A DNA stretch of 64,000 nucleotides from Candidatus Nanopelagicaceae bacterium (lineage in GTDB: Bacteria; Actinomycetota; Actinomycetes; Nanopelagicales; Nanopelagicaceae). Shown here one piece after another: positions 44,344-52,503 of the stretch. A program made the translations under genes and the position numbers. The notes below the pieces were generated by a model, which saw nothing but the letters and a program-made list of their open reading frames with translations, did no database searches and had not been told where the DNA came from. Position 1 is the first letter of the stretch, and the number at the start of each line of letters is the position of its first letter. The stretch is taken from NCBI GenBank assembly GCA_947454735.1, contig CANGLK010000002.1, forward strand, positions 20,833-84,832. The letters run 5' to 3'.

Positions 44344-45192
44344 ATGACTTACACACCTTCTACGTTGCAACTGCAACGTGAAGATGCAAAGCGTCGGGCT
44401 TCTCGTCGTTCTACCGCGATAGCTCTTTTAAGCACGCTTATCTTTGGCGCACTTCTGACAGTAATCGTGGTTAACGCCCAGGGCTTTAACGCAGTACGTG
44501 AATCATTCTTTAATTGGCACTATGCGCAGAAAGCCTTTCCAAGAATCTTTGATGGCATCCTCCTTAATCTGCGCGTCCTATTTATCGCAGAGTTCTTTGT
44601 ACTTATCTTTGGTTTGGCTATTGCTGTTGCCCGCACCACTACATCTCCCGTGCTCTACCCATTGCGCCTGGTCGCAACTATTTACACCGACATTTTTAGA
44701 GGTATGCCTCTCTTGCTCGTTCTCTTCCTCGTTGGTCTTGGCATTCCCGGGCTGCGACTCTCGTATGTACCGAATTCAGCAGTCTTCTTGGGCACGGTTG
44801 CACTTGTTTTAACCTATTCTGCTTATGTAGCTGAAGTAATTCGCGCAGGTATTGAGGGCGTCAATCCGACACAACGACAGGCGGCACGTGCGCTCGGTCT
44901 ATCTCATAGTCAGACTCTGCAACATGTAGTACTTCCGCAGGCTTTTCGAAACGTTACTCCCCCGCTGTTAAATGATCTCGTCTCCCTTCAGAAGGACTCT
45001 GGTTTGATTTCAGTCCTGGGAGCAGTCGATGCAATTCGCGCCGCAGGTATCGAGACTGCGCAATCATTTAACTTCACACCATATGTTGTTGCCGGCGGAC
45101 TATTCGTACTCCTTACTATTCCACTTACTCGTTACACAGATTGGCTGATTCGCCGCCAAGACCGCGCTCAGAAAGCGCAAGGTGTCTTCTAA
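44344..45192 (+). CDS. ABC transporter permease (polar amino acid type)
   Basis: The 282-residue protein has an N-terminal helix, then a five-helix permease domain with the coupling motif EGVNPTQRQAARALGLSHSQTLQHVVLPQA (EAA loop) and DLVSLQKDSGLISVLG. This is the HisMQ type. It lies 38 bases after the binding-protein gene and shares TAATG with the ATPase gene. One permease gene suggests a homodimeric channel. Confidence 0.92.
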   Translation: MTYTPSTLQLQREDAKRRASRRSTAIALLSTLIFGALLTVIVVNAQGFNAVRESFFNWHYAQKAFPRIFDGILLNLRVLFIAEFFVLIFGLAIAVARTTTSPVLYPLRLVATIYTDIFRGMPLLLVLFLVGLGIPGLRLSYVPNSAVFLGTVALVLTYSAYVAEVIRAGIEGVNPTQRQAARALGLSHSQTLQHVVLPQAFRNVTPPLLNDLVSLQKDSGLISVLGAVDAIRAAGIETAQSFNFTPYVVAGGLFVLLTIPLTRYTDWLIRRQDRAQKAQGVF

Positions 45193-45938
45193 TGAGCACC
45201 CTTCTTGAACTTAGCGGCATACGCAAATCTTTTGGTGAGAATCTTGTTTTGAACGATATCTCCCTTCGCTTTCCTCAAGGTTCTGCAACAGTCATTATCG
45301 GAGCTAGCGGCTCTGGTAAGTCCACCCTCATGCGATGCATTAACCTGCTTGAAGAGTTGAGTGATGGTCAGATCCTGCTCGAAGGAAGCGATATCAGCGC
45401 TTACGGAATCAACCTAGACTCGGTCCGCGGAAAAATTGGTTCTGTATTCCAGGCTTTTAATCTCTTTCCCCATCTCACAGTTCTTGAAAACATCACGCTT
45501 GCACCACGATTGGTTCAAAAGAAGAGCAAGGATGATGCAACAGTTCATGCGCTCTCACTTCTTAAGCGATTTGGGCTCGAAGATAAGGCTGATGCCTATC
45601 CAAATCTCTTGAGTGGTGGTCAACAGCAGCGCGTGGCGATTCTTCGAGCAATTGCTACCGGACCAAAGGTGCTTCTACTCGATGAGGTAACGAGCGCCCT
45701 CGACCCAGTTCTGATCGCAGAAGTTCTAGCATTGATAGCAGAGCTGAAATCCGATGGCATCACGATGATTATTTCGACCCATGAGATGGGCTTTGCAAAG
45801 AAGATCGCCGACTCAGTTGTCTTTCTCTCAGGAGGTGTTGTCTGCGAAAGCGGAACGCCTCAGCAGATTTTTGATAACCCTCAGAGTCCAGAGCTACGTA
45901 ACTTCCTTGGCGCCCTCCATGATGCAGGCCGCCTCTAG
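45192..45938 (+). CDS. ABC transporter ATP-binding protein (polar amino acid type)
   Basis: About 248 residues with Walker A GASGSGKST, signature LSGGQQQR, Walker B VLLLDEVTSALDP and the switch His in ISTHEMGF. It belongs to the GlnQ/HisP group. ATG 45192 shares its A with the permease stop. It lacks the C-terminal ACT-like domain that MetN importers use for methionine feedback, so control by methionine status would come from the riboswitch. Nine bases separate it from the convergent SDR. Confidence 0.93.
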   Translation: MSTLLELSGIRKSFGENLVLNDISLRFPQGSATVIIGASGSGKSTLMRCINLLEELSDGQILLEGSDISAYGINLDSVRGKIGSVFQAFNLFPHLTVLENITLAPRLVQKKSKDDATVHALSLLKRFGLEDKADAYPNLLSGGQQQRVAILRAIATGPKVLLLDEVTSALDPVLIAEVLALIAELKSDGITMIISTHEMGFAKKIADSVVFLSGGVVCESGTPQQIFDNPQSPELRNFLGALHDAGRL

Positions 45939-45947
45939 CTCAACTCT

Positions 45948-46778
45948 TTAGTCGAGGAAGAAATCGAGTAAGAAGTCTGTTGTGCCGGGTACAACGGCAT
46001 ATTTATCGAGATCGGTGATTCCCTCACTCGCAAGGACTTCATCGTCAACGTAGAAATTGCCCGTTGATTCAGCAGCGGGGCGGTTGAGAATGACGTAGGC
46101 AGCGTCAGCGAGAATCTCTGGCGTACGGCAGGCAGCGGTATCAATTCCAGGGATCATTGCAAGAGCCGCAGTATCAATTGCTGTGCGTGGCCATAGTGCA
46201 TTGATGCCGATTCCATCACGCTTAAATTCTTCAGCCATACCGAGTACACACATCGACATTCCATACTTTGCCATTGTGTAGGCAACGTGATTCTTAAACC
46301 ACTTTGCTTTCATAGATAGCGGTGGGGCAAGGTTAAGAATCTGAGGGTTACGACCCTCTTTGCCAGATTCGCGCAGGTATGGAATTGCCGCTTGAGATGT
46401 AAGGAAGGTGCCACGAACGTTGACATCAAACATCAAATCAAATCGCTTCGCCGGAGTTACCTCGGTCTTGGTGAGATTGATGGCGCTTGCATTGTTGATC
46501 AGGATATCGATTCCACCGAACTCTTGAGCTGCCTGTCGAATAGCTGCTTCTATCTGCTCTTCATCGCGAATATCGCATTGAATTGGAAGTGCCGTTCCGC
46601 CAGCGGCGCGAATCTCCTCAGCGGCAGAGAAGATTGTTCCCGGAAGCTTCGGATTGGGATCAGCGGTTTTGGCAGCGATTGCAATTGAGGCGCCATCTCG
46701 AGCTGCACGTAGAGCAATTGCAAGTCCAATTCCTCGTGAACCACCGGTGATAAAGATCTTCTTACCTGCTAGTGACAT
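45948..46778 (-). CDS. SDR family oxidoreductase (HSDL2-like)
   Basis: The 276-residue enzyme has TGGSRGIGLAIALRAARDG, NNASAINLT and the catalytic YTMAKYGMSMCVLGMAEEF. The LNLAPPLSMKAKWFKNHVAY segment is typical of the hydroxysteroid dehydrogenase-like 2 and citronellal dehydrogenase group. It starts directly after the enoyl-CoA hydratase stop, so the two are one unit and may act in breakdown of a branched acyl-CoA or terpenoid. That pathway is inference. Confidence 0.88.
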   Translation of the reverse strand: MSLAGKKIFITGGSRGIGLAIALRAARDGASIAIAAKTADPNPKLPGTIFSAAEEIRAAGGTALPIQCDIRDEEQIEAAIRQAAQEFGGIDILINNASAINLTKTEVTPAKRFDLMFDVNVRGTFLTSQAAIPYLRESGKEGRNPQILNLAPPLSMKAKWFKNHVAYTMAKYGMSMCVLGMAEEFKRDGIGINALWPRTAIDTAALAMIPGIDTAACRTPEILADAAYVILNRPAAESTGNFYVDDEVLASEGITDLDKYAVVPGTTDFLLDFFLD

Positions 46779-47522
46779 TTACTTGCCCTTCTTCGACATG
46801 AACTTCATTGCAGCATCTGCAAATTCTTCTGATTCAAGGGCCATGGCAAAGAGCTGAAATTCAGCTTTCATGACAGCTGCTACTGAATCGTGCTTGCTCG
46901 CCTTCATCAACGCCTTTGTATTGATAATTGCGGTAGGTGGTTGTTTCGCAATCTTCTGCGCAATTTTGATTGCTTCAGCATCTGAATCCAGAACAATTTC
47001 AGCCACGAGACCAATCTCTTCGGCAAAATCTGCAGAGAACGGTTCGCCAGTGAAGAAGACCTTTGCTGCACGCTGGTAACCAACGAGCGCTGGGAAGAGA
47101 AGCGATGATCCGGCCTCAGGCACCAGACCAAGTGAGGTGAATGGCATCGAGAACGCTGCATCTTCGGATGCAATCACTATGTCGCAGTGGAGAAGCATCG
47201 TCGTTCCAACTCCCACTGCATTTCCTTTGACGGAGGCGATGAGAGGTTTAGGGAAATTGAGAAGGGATTCAAGAAAGAGGGCAACGGTTGAATCCTCAGC
47301 TGTCGGAGGATTATTCATAAAGTCGAAGATGTCGTTTCCGGCGGTGAAGTGATCGCCCACGGATGAGAGAACAACTGCGCGGACTCCAAAGTCTCCACCT
47401 GCCTCGTTGAGAAGGCGCGCTAAATCGCCATACATCTCGCGAGTGAGCGCATTCATCTTCTCAGGGCGGTTAAATCGAATGATCTGGACTTGGTCGACCA
47501 ATTCCGAGGTGATTTGCGTCAT
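46779..47522 (-). CDS. Enoyl-CoA hydratase/isomerase family protein
   Basis: The 247-residue crotonase-fold protein has RFNRPEKMNALTREMY, SSVGDHFTAGNDIFDFM (oxyanion loop), and KGNAVGVGTTMLLHCDIVIAS. The Glu after FTSLGLVPEAGSS fits the catalytic position of hydratases/isomerases. ATG 47522 is chosen because TACACT stands six bases upstream; the longer frame to 47603 is rejected. It heads the two-gene unit with the SDR. Confidence 0.9.
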   Translation of the reverse strand: MTQITSELVDQVQIIRFNRPEKMNALTREMYGDLARLLNEAGGDFGVRAVVLSSVGDHFTAGNDIFDFMNNPPTAEDSTVALFLESLLNFPKPLIASVKGNAVGVGTTMLLHCDIVIASEDAAFSMPFTSLGLVPEAGSSLLFPALVGYQRAAKVFFTGEPFSADFAEEIGLVAEIVLDSDAEAIKIAQKIAKQPPTAIINTKALMKASKHDSVAAVMKAEFQLFAMALESEEFADAAMKFMSKKGK

Positions 47523-47528
47523 TGGGCG

Positions 47529-47534
47529 AGTGTA
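47529..47534 (-). promoter_or_regulatory. Leaderless -10 of enoyl-CoA hydratase unit
   Basis: TACACT, six bases before ATG 47522. Confidence 0.65.
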
Positions 47535-47596
47535 AGTGGAGATTATCGCCTTGGGAAGGAGCACAATAGGGATATAGCGACGGAGAGGTCCTAACA

Positions 47597-47917
47597 ATGG
47601 CACGCGATATCACGATCACAACAAGAGAGCTGACTCCCTTTGAGCAATTAGTCCTAGGTCTACTCTGCGAAGGCAAGTCCAATGCAGCAATTGCTCGAGA
47701 GACCAATCACACCGAGAAAGTTGTCGAGAATACAATCTCTCGTTCAGCGAAGGCTTTCAATATCACTTCTGATGGAGATACAAATATTCGCGTTCTCCTC
47801 GCCCTCGCCTTCCGCACCCACTACGGAGACACTGCCTTTGATCGCCTTGGAGTTCCCTGCGCTCACTTTGAACTCAATGGCGAAGGTCAAGCGATGTGCA
47901 ATCGAGAGATTCACTAA
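47597..47917 (+). CDS. Small LuxR-type HTH protein
   Basis: A 106-residue protein with a LuxR-like helix-turn-helix, LTPFEQLVLGLLCEGKSNAAIARE then VVENTISRSAKAFNI, and a short tail with two cysteines (VPCAHF, AMCNREIH). There is no receiver or sensor domain. It may be a stand-alone DNA-binding regulator; the Cys pair with His residues could bind a metal. GGAGAGG lies about ten bases before ATG, so it has a leader, unlike the divergent hydratase unit. Confidence 0.7.
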   Translation: MARDITITTRELTPFEQLVLGLLCEGKSNAAIARETNHTEKVVENTISRSAKAFNITSDGDTNIRVLLALAFRTHYGDTAFDRLGVPCAHFELNGEGQAMCNREIH

Positions 47918-47981
47918 CCAGATAGCTCTTCTATGCGGCAACTCACATTGCTGCAGGTGCTAGCACTCTCTCTTTCTCTCC

Positions 47982-48004
47982 CCCGCATCTTTCCGCGGGT
48001 ATTT
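47982..48004 (+). terminator. Weak hairpin after LuxR-type gene
   Basis: CCCGC-atctttcc-GCGGG followed by TATTTAAT. The stem is short and the T-run broken, so termination is only possible. Confidence 0.35.
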
Positions 48005-48034
48005 AATGTAAATAGCACTCAGGGACATGAGTGG

Positions 48035-48052
48035 ATTTACGTAGAAGTAAAT
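48035..48052. promoter_or_regulatory. Inverted repeat at ribosome site of membrane-protein gene
   Basis: ATTTAC-gtagaa-GTAAAT, perfect 6-base arms, ending two bases before the AGGAGAG ribosome site. It could be an operator or an RNA hairpin near the start. A further GTAAAT lies at 48008-48013. Confidence 0.4.
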
Positions 48053-48063
48053 AGGAGAGAAAA

Positions 48064-48609
48064 ATGAAACGTAAAACTTTTGACAAGATTGTGACCTTTA
48101 TCGGAGCTGGTCTCACAGTCTTTCTTTTCGCAGTAGCGGCCCTTGTTAACTGGGGAGCATCCTTTGCCAGCGATTCTGTTACTTCACAGCTCAAGGCCCA
48201 AGAAATCACAATGCCTGCAACAACAGGTAACTCTGCTGAGGCTGCGGATGTCACCGCTTACTTCAAAGCACATGGCGGAAAGCTGATGACAACGGGTAAA
48301 GATGCAGAGATGTATGCCGATCACTTCATCGGATTCCATATGTCAAAGATGCCTACCTATAACGAGGCTACAGCAGCAGCACGTTCTGCAACTCCTGAAA
48401 ACAAGGCTGCAGCAGATGCAACTGTAGAAACAGTATTTAAGGGCAACATGCTTCGCGGAACACTTCTTACTGCATATGCATTCGGCACACTCGGAACACT
48501 TGCGGGCTATGGAGCGATTGCAGCACTTGCCGGCGCTCTCTTAATGCTTGTCTTAACTATCGCAGGCGTAATTCATCTTCGTCGCACTCCTATCGATGCG
48601 ATGATCTAA
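48064..48609 (+). CDS. Two-helix membrane protein with extracytoplasmic domain
   Basis: A 181-residue protein: MKRKTFDKIVTFIGAGLTVFLFAVAALVNWG is an N-terminal helix, followed by an outside region with HGGKLMTTGKDAEMYADHFIGFHM, then hydrophobic segments near 135-175 and LRRTPIDAMI at the end. It resembles an actinobacterial family often mislabelled as aromatic ring-opening dioxygenase LigA; no enzyme motif is visible. Function unknown. AGGAGAG precedes ATG and a strong terminator follows, so it is a one-gene unit. Confidence 0.75.
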   Translation: MKRKTFDKIVTFIGAGLTVFLFAVAALVNWGASFASDSVTSQLKAQEITMPATTGNSAEAADVTAYFKAHGGKLMTTGKDAEMYADHFIGFHMSKMPTYNEATAAARSATPENKAAADATVETVFKGNMLRGTLLTAYAFGTLGTLAGYGAIAALAGALLMLVLTIAGVIHLRRTPIDAMI

Positions 48610-48656
48610 CATCCCCAACTCTCTCAAACTCTCCGTTGAGGGGTTGAGGGAAAGAG

Positions 48657-48696
48657 AAAACCCCCGCAACTGTGAAGTTACGGGGGTTTTCCTTTT
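48657..48696. terminator. Bidirectional intrinsic terminator, membrane-protein gene / ino1
   Basis: AAAACCCCCG-CAACTgtgaAGTTA-CGGGGGTTTT: a strong stem with A-run and T-run on both sides, so it can end transcripts from either strand. Confidence 0.9.
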
Positions 48697-48716
48697 ATCT
48701 AAGTGATTTTTACAGC

Positions 48717-49814
48717 TTAGCGCTCAAGCTTTCCTGAGATGAAGTCCTCAGTCTTGATGTGAGCCTGCTCATCAGAGTACTGAACTGGTGGAGTCTTCAT
48801 GAAGTATGAAGATGGTGAGAGCAACGCTCCACCAATCTTGCGATCAAGACCGATCTTTGCACAGCGAAGTGCATCGATAATTACGCCAGCTGAGTTTGGT
48901 GAATCCCATACTTCTAGCTTGTATTCAAGGTTCAATGGAACGTCGCCGAAAGCGCGACCTTCAAGGCGAACATATGCCCACTTGCGATCATCAAGCCATG
49001 GAATGTAGTCAGAAGGTCCGATGTGAACATTCTTTGCACCCATGTCGTGATCAAGCTGTGAAGTGACAGAGTTTGTCTTTGAAATCTTCTTTGACTCTAA
49101 GCGATCGCGCTCGAGCATGTTCTTGAAGTCCATGTTTCCACCAACATTGAGCTGGTAGGTGCGATCAAGGTGAACGCCGCGATCCTGGAACAACTTAGCC
49201 ATGATGCGGTGTGTGATTGTTGCGCCGACCTGTGACTTGATGTCATCTCCAACGATTGGAAGTCCTGCATCTTCAAACTTCTTCGCCCATACTGGATCAG
49301 AAGCGATAAAGACTGGAAGTGCGTTAACAAATGCACAACCTGCTGCAATTGCACACTCTGCATAGAACTTAGCAGCCTGCTCTGATCCCACTGGGAGGTA
49401 GCAGATAAGAACATCGACTTGCTCTTCCTTAAGTGCAGCAACGATATCTGCCTCAGGTGCTGTCGACTCTGTGATTGTCTCCTTGTAGTACTTGCCGAGA
49501 CCATCAAGTGTCTTACCACGCTGAACTTCAACGCCAGTCTTTGCTACATCTGAAAACTTGATTGTGTTGTTCTCTGATGCCCAAATAGCATCAGCAAGGT
49601 CAAGACCAACCTTCTTGGAATCAACATCAAATGCTGCAACGAACTTAACGTTGCTGATGTGATATCCGCCTACAACTGCGTGCATGAGGCCAGGAATCTC
49701 CTGATCAATTGCTGCATCCTTGTAGTAAGTAACACCCTGTACGAGTGAATTTGCGCAGTTTCCTACGCCGACGATGGCAACGCGAATGTCGCCAGCTCCT
49801 GTTGTGATCTTCAC
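48717..49814 (-). CDS. ino1: Inositol-3-phosphate synthase
   Basis: The 365-residue enzyme has [20 protein letters not shown] (NAD binding), then [35 protein letters not shown] and [21 protein letters not shown], the short actinobacterial/archaeal Ino1 type. It converts glucose-6-phosphate to inositol-3-phosphate for phosphatidylinositol and, in many Actinobacteria, mycothiol. It overlaps the upstream PadR gene by four bases, so regulator and enzyme are coupled, as known for Rv0046c-Rv0047c. Confidence 0.95.
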   Translation of the reverse strand: MKITTGAGDIRVAIVGVGNCANSLVQGVTYYKDAAIDQEIPGLMHAVVGGYHISNVKFVAAFDVDSKKVGLDLADAIWASENNTIKFSDVAKTGVEVQRGKTLDGLGKYYKETITESTAPEADIVAALKEEQVDVLICYLPVGSEQAAKFYAECAIAAGCAFVNALPVFIASDPVWAKKFEDAGLPIVGDDIKSQVGATITHRIMAKLFQDRGVHLDRTYQLNVGGNMDFKNMLERDRLESKKISKTNSVTSQLDHDMGAKNVHIGPSDYIPWLDDRKWAYVRLEGRAFGDVPLNLEYKLEVWDSPNSAGVIIDALRCAKIGLDRKIGGALLSPSSYFMKTPPVQYSDEQAHIKTEDFISGKLER

Positions 49815-50347
49815 TTAGATTTCCTCTCGGTCGTAATCATTTCCTGCAGCCACGAGATTTCGCGATCTGCAGAGTCAAGCGAATGGCGGCGCCACTCTTG
49901 AAGGTACTTATCGATTCCAATTGGAGACTTCTCTACTTCATCGCGAAGGATTTCTGCCTTCTCCTGAAGTCGACGTAGCCGTCCCTCAAGTATCCGAACT
50001 CGGCTCTTTGTAGGTGTTGGGCTAAAGAATGCGAAACGAATTTCAAATCCTTCATCTTCCCAAGCATCTGCGCTGACGGATTCGGTGAGCGCCTCGAAAC
50101 GTGCCATTCCCTGTTCGGTGATGGCGTAGACAATTCTTGGACGCTTGCTTCCTCGATCGACAGCCTCTTCCTGGATTGAGCCAGCAAGGAGCATGCGACG
50201 AAGTTGCGGGTAGAGAACTGAGAATGAGATCGCCTTAAATGGGCCGAAGATGGTCACCATTCGCTTGCGGAGCTCATAACCGTGAAGTGGTCCCTGCGCC
50301 AAGAGCCCAAGGAGCGCAAACTCCAGGGATTCCACGCGTGAACGCAT
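49811..50347 (-). CDS. PadR family transcriptional regulator
   Basis: The 178-residue protein has the PadR winged helix: [40 protein letters not shown] and [17 protein letters not shown], then a C-terminal coiled-coil dimerisation part ([22 protein letters not shown]). It probably represses its own operon with ino1 through the palindrome at 50379-50397. The inducing ligand is unknown. Confidence 0.92.
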   Translation of the reverse strand: MRSRVESLEFALLGLLAQGPLHGYELRKRMVTIFGPFKAISFSVLYPQLRRMLLAGSIQEEAVDRGSKRPRIVYAITEQGMARFEALTESVSADAWEDEGFEIRFAFFSPTPTKSRVRILEGRLRRLQEKAEILRDEVEKSPIGIDKYLQEWRRHSLDSADREISWLQEMITTERKSK

Positions 50348-50365
50348 TGCAGGCTCATTTCTCGA

Positions 50366-50371
50366 TCTATA
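50366..50371 (-). promoter_or_regulatory. -10 of PadR-ino1 operon
   Basis: TATAGA on the minus strand, 18 bases before ATG 50347, giving a short leader rather than a leaderless start. Confidence 0.45.
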
Positions 50372-50378
50372 GCGTTTA

Positions 50379-50397
50379 ATATATCGATTCGATATAT
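50379..50397. promoter_or_regulatory. PadR operator candidate
   Basis: ATATATCGA-t-TCGATATAT, perfect 9-base arms around one base, seven bases above the -10 of the PadR-ino1 operon and over its -35 region. AT-rich palindromes with central TCGA are typical of PadR sites. Confidence 0.65.
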
Positions 50398-50480
50398 CTG
50401 GGCGATAGTTAACCCGATATAGCCCCTAAAAGCAAAGCTTCCTCGGCGCGCCGTAGACGTGGCGTAGGCCACAGTGAACC

Positions 50481-50486
50481 TAGCCT
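50481..50486 (+). promoter_or_regulatory. -10 of uracil permease gene
   Basis: TAGCCT; predicted start near 50493, giving a leader of about 57 bases. No convincing -35. Confidence 0.4.
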
Positions 50487-50493
50487 TAGACCA

Positions 50494-50543
50494 CCTTCCC
50501 CGCCCAACGAGGCGTGCCTGTAGGCACCCTCTCTCTCGGAAGG
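50494..50543 (+). promoter_or_regulatory. Structured leader of uracil permease gene
   Basis: CCTTCC at 50494-50499 is the exact complement of GGAAGG at 50538-50543, the ribosome site. Inside are two hairpins: GCCC-AACGA-GGCG type (50501-50514) and GTGCC-tgta-GGCAC (50514-50527). CCAACGAGG differs by one base from the CCNGNGAGG loop bound by PyrR, so pyrimidine control of translation is a reasonable guess. Confidence 0.45.
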
Positions 50544-50549
50544 ATCCAA

Positions 50550-51806
50550 ATGTCATTAACTTGGAAGCTCCATGGAAACGGTAAAGATATCGCCGCCGGC
50601 GATGTCGTCTCCACTGATGAGCGCCTCACATGGCCACGCACCGTCGGTGTCGGCCTCCAGCACATTGCAGCGATGTTCGGAGCAACATTTCTCGTACCGA
50701 TCATTACCGGATTTCCGCCAACTACGACTCTCTTCTTCTCTGGAATCGGAACTCTCCTCTTCCTACTCATTACTGGAAATCGAGTGCCGAGCTATCTCGG
50801 TTCATCCTTTGCATTCCTCGGACCAATCTCTGCTGCGATGGCAGATAAATCTGCTGGAATGGCTGGCGCTCTTGGGGGAATCGTCTTCACAGGTGTCGTC
50901 CTCGCGCTCGTTGGACTCGCTGTAAAGGCTGCAGGCATCAACTGGATTAATGCAATTCTTCCTCCAGTTGTTACCGGAACTATCGTCATTGTCATTGGTT
51001 TCAATCTAGCGGGAGCTGCAAAGGGTAACTTTGTAAAGGATCCACTTCTTGGAATCATCACGCTCTCATCAATCGCTCTCATTAGCGCAATCTCAAAGGG
51101 ATTCCTTGGTCGCATCAGCATCTTCGCCGGAATCGTTGTGGGTTATGTAGTTGCACTTATTCAAGGAAATGTGGATACATCTGGAATTAAATCTGCAGCA
51201 TGGCTTGCAGCTCCTGCATTCACAGCACCAACCTTTAAGTTCAACATCATGGTGCTCTTCTTGCCAGTCGTTCTCGTGCTCATTGCAGAGAACGTTGGCC
51301 ACGTCAAGGCAGTTTCTGCAATGACAGGCAAGAATCTCGATGATCAGATGGGTAACGCACTTCTTGCAGATGGAATTGCAACCACACTTGCAGGTGCAGG
51401 TGGAGGTTCAGGAACTACTACATATGCAGAGAACATCGGCGTTATGGCGGCAACTCGCGTCTACTCAACAGCTGCATATTGGGTGGCTGGCGCCGGAGCA
51501 ATCCTTCTCGGCCTTTCCCCTAAATTCGGTGCTGTTCTCTCTGCAACACCAGTTGGAGCACTTGGTGGCGTTGCCGTGGCGCTCTTCGGAATGATCGGCA
51601 TCCTTGGTGCTCGTATTTGGATTGAATCAAAAGTTGATTTCTCTAATTCAAATAACCTCATCATCGCTGCCTCAGCCATCATCATCGGTATCTCAGATAT
51701 CTCATGGTCAAAGGGCCAATACACATTTACCGGAATTGTGAATGCAACTTTGGTCGCTGTTATTGGATACCAGTTACTCCATGCGGTCTCTAAAATCCGT
51801 AAGTAA
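50550..51806 (+). CDS. uraA: Uracil/xanthine permease (NCS2 family)
   Basis: The 418-residue protein has about 14 hydrophobic segments and NCS2 motifs: HIAAMFGATFLVPIITGFPP, LGSSFAFLGPISAAM, VIAENVGHVKAVSAMTGK (the QH/ENxG-type loop) and GSGTTTYAENIGVMAATR. UraA and xanthine carriers share this fold; uracil is preferred from the motif and the PyrR-like leader, but not certain. ATG 50550 has GGAAGGA seven bases upstream and is preferred over 50514. Confidence 0.88.
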   Translation: MSLTWKLHGNGKDIAAGDVVSTDERLTWPRTVGVGLQHIAAMFGATFLVPIITGFPPTTTLFFSGIGTLLFLLITGNRVPSYLGSSFAFLGPISAAMADKSAGMAGALGGIVFTGVVLALVGLAVKAAGINWINAILPPVVTGTIVIVIGFNLAGAAKGNFVKDPLLGIITLSSIALISAISKGFLGRISIFAGIVVGYVVALIQGNVDTSGIKSAAWLAAPAFTAPTFKFNIMVLFLPVVLVLIAENVGHVKAVSAMTGKNLDDQMGNALLADGIATTLAGAGGGSGTTTYAENIGVMAATRVYSTAAYWVAGAGAILLGLSPKFGAVLSATPVGALGGVAVALFGMIGILGARIWIESKVDFSNSNNLIIAASAIIIGISDISWSKGQYTFTGIVNATLVAVIGYQLLHAVSKIRK

Positions 51807-51834
51807 TTAACAACTAGAAGTAAGAAGAGAACGC

Positions 51835-51840
51835 TAGGCT
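51835..51840 (+). promoter_or_regulatory. Leaderless -10 of LysE-type gene
   Basis: TAGGCT, six bases before GTG 51847. Confidence 0.65.
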
Positions 51841-51846
51841 CTCTGA

Positions 51847-52488
51847 GTGATTCCAACACGGTACCCGGAATACCTCATAGCGGCGATGGTCATCATCCTC
51901 GCACCAGGGCCTAGCGTTCTCTTTGTCATTGCGCGGGCGATTGCATGGGGTCGAGCAACATCGATTCTCACCGTTTTTGGGAATGTCTCTGGTTCGTTTG
52001 TTCTCTCCTCGCTCGTTGCACTCGGAATTGGACCGATTCTTCAGAAATACCACTTCGCTTATGTCGCCGTGCAATGGGGTGGCGGCCTCTACTTGATCTA
52101 CCTCGGAGTCGATGCAATTCGTAATCGGGCGGTGCATGCATCAGATATGACCAACCAGGGACCAGTTGGACCCACTCCCCTGCAATCAATACGAGATGGC
52201 TTCTGGGTGGGAGTTCTCAATCCTAAGGCGATAGTTTTCTTCGCTGCTGTACTGCCTCAATTTGTAGATATCCATGGAAGTTCTGTAACGCGTCAACTTC
52301 TCTTTCTCGGTCTCACATTCTGCGTTCTTGCCTTCATCTCTGATGGAATGTGGGGCGTTCTTGCTGGTACCGCTCGAGCGTGGCTTGCTCAAAGCAATAC
52401 GCGACTTGAAAAATTACGCGCAACTGGTGGATCCATCATGGTCATTCTTGGTATCGCTGTGTTGATTTCAGCAATTGTCAGTGGCTAA
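51847..52488 (+). CDS. LysE/RhtB family translocator
   Basis: The 213-residue protein has six hydrophobic segments and the LysE hallmarks ILAPGPSVLFVIARAIAWG near the N terminus and GFWVGVLNPKAIVFFAAVLPQF in the middle. It exports amino acids or derivatives; which one is not readable. GTG 51847 with TAGGCT six bases upstream. It lies 40 bases after uraA on the same strand but has its own promoter. Confidence 0.9.
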   Translation: MIPTRYPEYLIAAMVIILAPGPSVLFVIARAIAWGRATSILTVFGNVSGSFVLSSLVALGIGPILQKYHFAYVAVQWGGGLYLIYLGVDAIRNRAVHASDMTNQGPVGPTPLQSIRDGFWVGVLNPKAIVFFAAVLPQFVDIHGSSVTRQLLFLGLTFCVLAFISDGMWGVLAGTARAWLAQSNTRLEKLRATGGSIMVILGIAVLISAIVSG

Positions 52489-52503
52489 GGGCAGAATCGC
52501 CTC

